64,000 nucleotides of DNA, taken from the NCBI GenBank assembly GCA_031548545.1, contig JAVBQY010000018.1, positions 1-64,000 of the forward strand, written 5' to 3'. Positions 61,987 through 64,000 of this stretch are shown piece after piece; position 1 is the first letter of the stretch; each line of letters opens with the position of its first letter. The DNA comes from UBA932 sp031548545. GTDB taxonomy: Bacteria > Bacteroidota > Bacteroidia > Bacteroidales > UBA932. The notes beneath the pieces were generated by a model, which saw only the letters and a list, made by a program, of their open reading frames with translations, had not been told where the DNA came from and made no database searches. The position numbers and the translations under genes were made by a program.

Positions 61987-62934
61987 ATGGGGCAAAAAAC
62001 AAAAGACGGTTGGATGGTCATCGTGAATCCCAAAGCCGGTAGCGGCCGTGGTTTAAAGGATTGGCCTGTCATATCCAATCAAATGAACCACAGCGGACTG
62101 GACTTCAGCTGTGTATTTACGGAACATAAATACCATGCCGTAGAACTGACGGTAAAAGCTGTAAATGACGGCTATCGCAAGTTAGTGGCCATAGGGGGAG
62201 ACGGTACGGTAAACGAGGTGGTTAACGGCATCTTTATACAACAGCAGGTCCCTACGGCCGATATTGCGCTGGCGGTAATTCCGGCCGGTACCGGTAATGA
62301 CTGGATGCGCATGTTCGGCATTCCGAAAACCTATTCCGACGCCGTACAGTCGCTTGTCACCGAGCACACCGTATTGCAGGATGTAGGGCGTATCACCTAC
62401 CATGAAACCAGGATCAAACACCAGCGCTATATGGCCAATGCCGCGGGTATGGGCTTTGACGCCATGGTCAATCGCCGGTTCAACCGGTTGAAAGATGAAG
62501 GGCGTTGGGGCAAACGCCTGTATATTACAAGCACGTTGAAAGAGTTGCTCCAATACCGGTCTAAACGTTTTAAAATAACGGTAGACGGACAGCCTTTCTT
62601 CGACAATGCGGTATTCAGCGCTGCCGTAGGTGTAGGCAAATACAACGGCGGCGGGATGATCCAGCTGCCCAATGCGGTTATTGACGATGGGTTGTTTGAT
62701 ATTACGGTCATCAAGCGGGTGAATAAGTTCAGCGTAATCCGTCATTTCGCCAAATTATACAACGGGAAATTATATAATTATTCCAAGGTGCTGGCCACCC
62801 AGGGCAAACATATCACGGTAGAAACCTGGCCGGAAAGCCCTATAGAGATTGATGGGGAAGCCATGGGCTTCTCGCCTTTCACCTTCGAGTTGCTTCCGAA
62901 ATCCATCAAGGTAGTCGTAAGCAGTAAGTTGTAG
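61987..62934 (+). CDS. diacylglycerol kinase-family lipid kinase
   Basis: ATP-dependent lipid kinase of the YegS/DgkB group, phosphorylating diacylglycerol or a related lipid at the inner membrane. The 315-residue product has NPKAGSGRG (residues 14-22), the nucleotide-binding GGDGTVNEVVNG (near 69-80), IPAGTGNDWMRMF and ANAAGMGFDAMV. The C-terminal beta domain ends EIDGEAMGFSPFTFELLP, the usual closing motif. No membrane helix is seen. It converges on priA with a four-base gap. Confidence 0.92.
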   Translation: MGQKTKDGWMVIVNPKAGSGRGLKDWPVISNQMNHSGLDFSCVFTEHKYHAVELTVKAVNDGYRKLVAIGGDGTVNEVVNGIFIQQQVPTADIALAVIPAGTGNDWMRMFGIPKTYSDAVQSLVTEHTVLQDVGRITYHETRIKHQRYMANAAGMGFDAMVNRRFNRLKDEGRWGKRLYITSTLKELLQYRSKRFKITVDGQPFFDNAVFSAAVGVGKYNGGGMIQLPNAVIDDGLFDITVIKRVNKFSVIRHFAKLYNGKLYNYSKVLATQGKHITVETWPESPIEIDGEAMGFSPFTFELLPKSIKVVVSSKL

Positions 62935-62938
62935 CAGA

Positions 62939-64000
62939 TTATTGCGGATCCACATCCGGTACGATATCCAGGCCGCTCCAACCGGGACGGGTGCGCAGGT
63001 GGGCAAATTGCTCCAGCAGGAAAAGTTTAACATCCGGTAAATTGTCTTTCTTGTTGGTCCGCACCCAGAACGCCATGATGTACTTGTTCTGCACCCGGTA
63101 AACCGACGGCTGAAATGGTCCAAACAAGCGCTCGCCGAGAATAGGACCGGTTTCCTGTTTGAAAGCCGCCGCGGCCTGTTTCAGCAGTGTTTCATTCGTA
63201 TGCCTGAAGTATATGGCGATGAGCCGGGCGTAAGGCGGGAAAGAAAATTCACGGCGCTCCAATAATTGCTGCTCAAAAAAGGAGGGATAATCATGGCGGC
63301 AGACCTGTTGTATGACGGGGTTATTGGGTTGTGCGGTTTGTATAAGCACCCTGCCCTTCCCTTCTTTGCGACCGGCGCGGCCGCCGACCTGAGACAACAA
63401 CTGGAAGGTACGCTCATGGGCCCTGAAATCAGGAAAATTCAAACTATTGTCGGCATTTAGGATACCGACCAGGTTTACCCTTGAAAAGTCAAGGCCTTTG
63501 GTCACCATCTGGGTACCGATCAGGATGTCTTTTTTACCGGACTCAAAATCACCGAGAATACGGCTGTAAGCATGCTTGGCGCGGGTAGTATCCAGGTCCA
63601 GCCGGGCCAGCCGGGCGGAGGGAAAATAGCTTTGCAGCTCCTCTTCTACCTTCTCCGTACCGAAACCCTTGGTCTGTATATTGCCGCCGCCGCATGAGGG
63701 ACAAGTGCCGGTAAGCGGTTCCGCATGGCCGCAGTAATGGCAGCTGAGCTGGTTACCGTATTTGTGGTAGGTCAGGCTTACACTGCATTGCCGGCATTGG
63801 GGGATATACCCGCAATCCGCACATTGCACAAAAGGTGAAAAGCCCCGGCGGTTCTGGAAAAGGATGATCTGCTCATTACGTGCTAAGGCCTCACCGATCG
63901 CCGTAATCAGGGGTTGTGAGAACAAACCGTTCATCTGCTTCCGCTTACGCAACCGTATGGTATCAACCACCGTAATTTCCGGCAAGGAAACATCATGATA
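62939..64000 (-). CDS. priA: primosomal replication protein N' (PriA), 5' part beyond the window
   Basis: Helicase that restarts stalled replication forks. Only the C-terminal 353 residues are present; the frame runs off the right edge. Visible are the helicase loop IILFQNRRGFSPFVQC, eight cysteines in four pairs (CADC, CRQC, CHYC, CPSC) that bind two zinc ions, FGTEKVEEEL, LIGTQMVTKGLDF and VGGRAGRKEGKGRVLIQT (motif VI). The C-terminal domain (FSFPPYARLIAIYFRH) is complete. The true start lies outside the sequence. Confidence 0.94.
   Translation of the reverse strand, partial: YHDVSLPEITVVDTIRLRKRKQMNGLFSQPLITAIGEALARNEQIILFQNRRGFSPFVQCADCGYIPQCRQCSVSLTYHKYGNQLSCHYCGHAEPLTGTCPSCGGGNIQTKGFGTEKVEEELQSYFPSARLARLDLDTTRAKHAYSRILGDFESGKKDILIGTQMVTKGLDFSRVNLVGILNADNSLNFPDFRAHERTFQLLSQVGGRAGRKEGKGRVLIQTAQPNNPVIQQVCRHDYPSFFEQQLLERREFSFPPYARLIAIYFRHTNETLLKQAAAAFKQETGPILGERLFGPFQPSVYRVQNKYIMAFWVRTNKKDNLPDVKLFLLEQFAHLRTRPGWSGLDIVPDVDPQ

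Overview
The window is a chromosomal segment of a member of the Bacteroidota, most likely order Bacteroidales. Direct signs are the phylum's promoter -7 box (TAnnTTTG, often written CAAAGGTA or CAAAGATA on the other strand) in front of many genes, a SusC/SusD pair, type IX secretion system (T9SS) parts (PorV and a C-terminal sorting domain), Rho with a long disordered insertion, and strong Shine-Dalgarno sites only where this phylum is known to keep them (rpsR). I cannot name the species. An oadB-type sodium-pump subunit fits a fermentative anaerobe, but that is inference. I see no tRNA, rRNA, CRISPR array or insertion sequence.

Layout. 0-1.3 kb: rpsF-rpsR-rplI, minus strand. 1.5-3.1 kb: phosphate transport pair (DUF47 protein and PiT permease). 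3.4 kb: XRE-type regulator with repeated operator-like boxes. 3.9-5.9 kb: rpe-pgi. 6-15 kb: six cell-surface glycan genes (glycosyltransferases, an O-antigen ligase/polymerase, a GT11 fucosyltransferase) interleaved with rho and lysS, with genes overlapping at their ends. 15-22 kb: recJ, aroK, and the topoisomerase IV-type pair parE-parC. 22-29.7 kb: a tight eight-gene minus-strand operon of a cytochrome b-like protein, a TonB-dependent receptor, an MFS transporter, protoporphyrinogen oxidase, a DUF4491 protein, a response regulator, a histidine kinase and a small membrane protein. This looks like a porphyrin/heme or iron-chelate acquisition and sensing module. 29.8-31.4 kb: acyl-ACP thioesterase and PlsC.

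31.8-49.5 kb: seven co-directional plus-strand genes with short gaps, closed by a strong hairpin terminator. They encode a secreted protein with seven ~61-residue repeats, PorV, a 2430-residue subtilisin-family protease with a T9SS tail, SusC, SusD and two more lipoproteins. I read this as a surface proteolysis and peptide-import locus that carries its own T9SS shuttle protein; it is the most interesting region.

49.5-64 kb: hpt-adk-obgE-PAP2, purE, a PorV/PorQ-like barrel gene joined to a helix-hairpin-helix outer membrane gene, the parA-parB-DUF5683-mltD operon, oadB with a small membrane protein, a small secreted-type protein, a lipid kinase, and the 3' part of priA running off the right end.

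Intergenic oddities include three heptamer-repeat clusters and one octamer cluster lying against gene ends, and two genes (recJ and the PorQ-like gene) without an ATG where the start should be.
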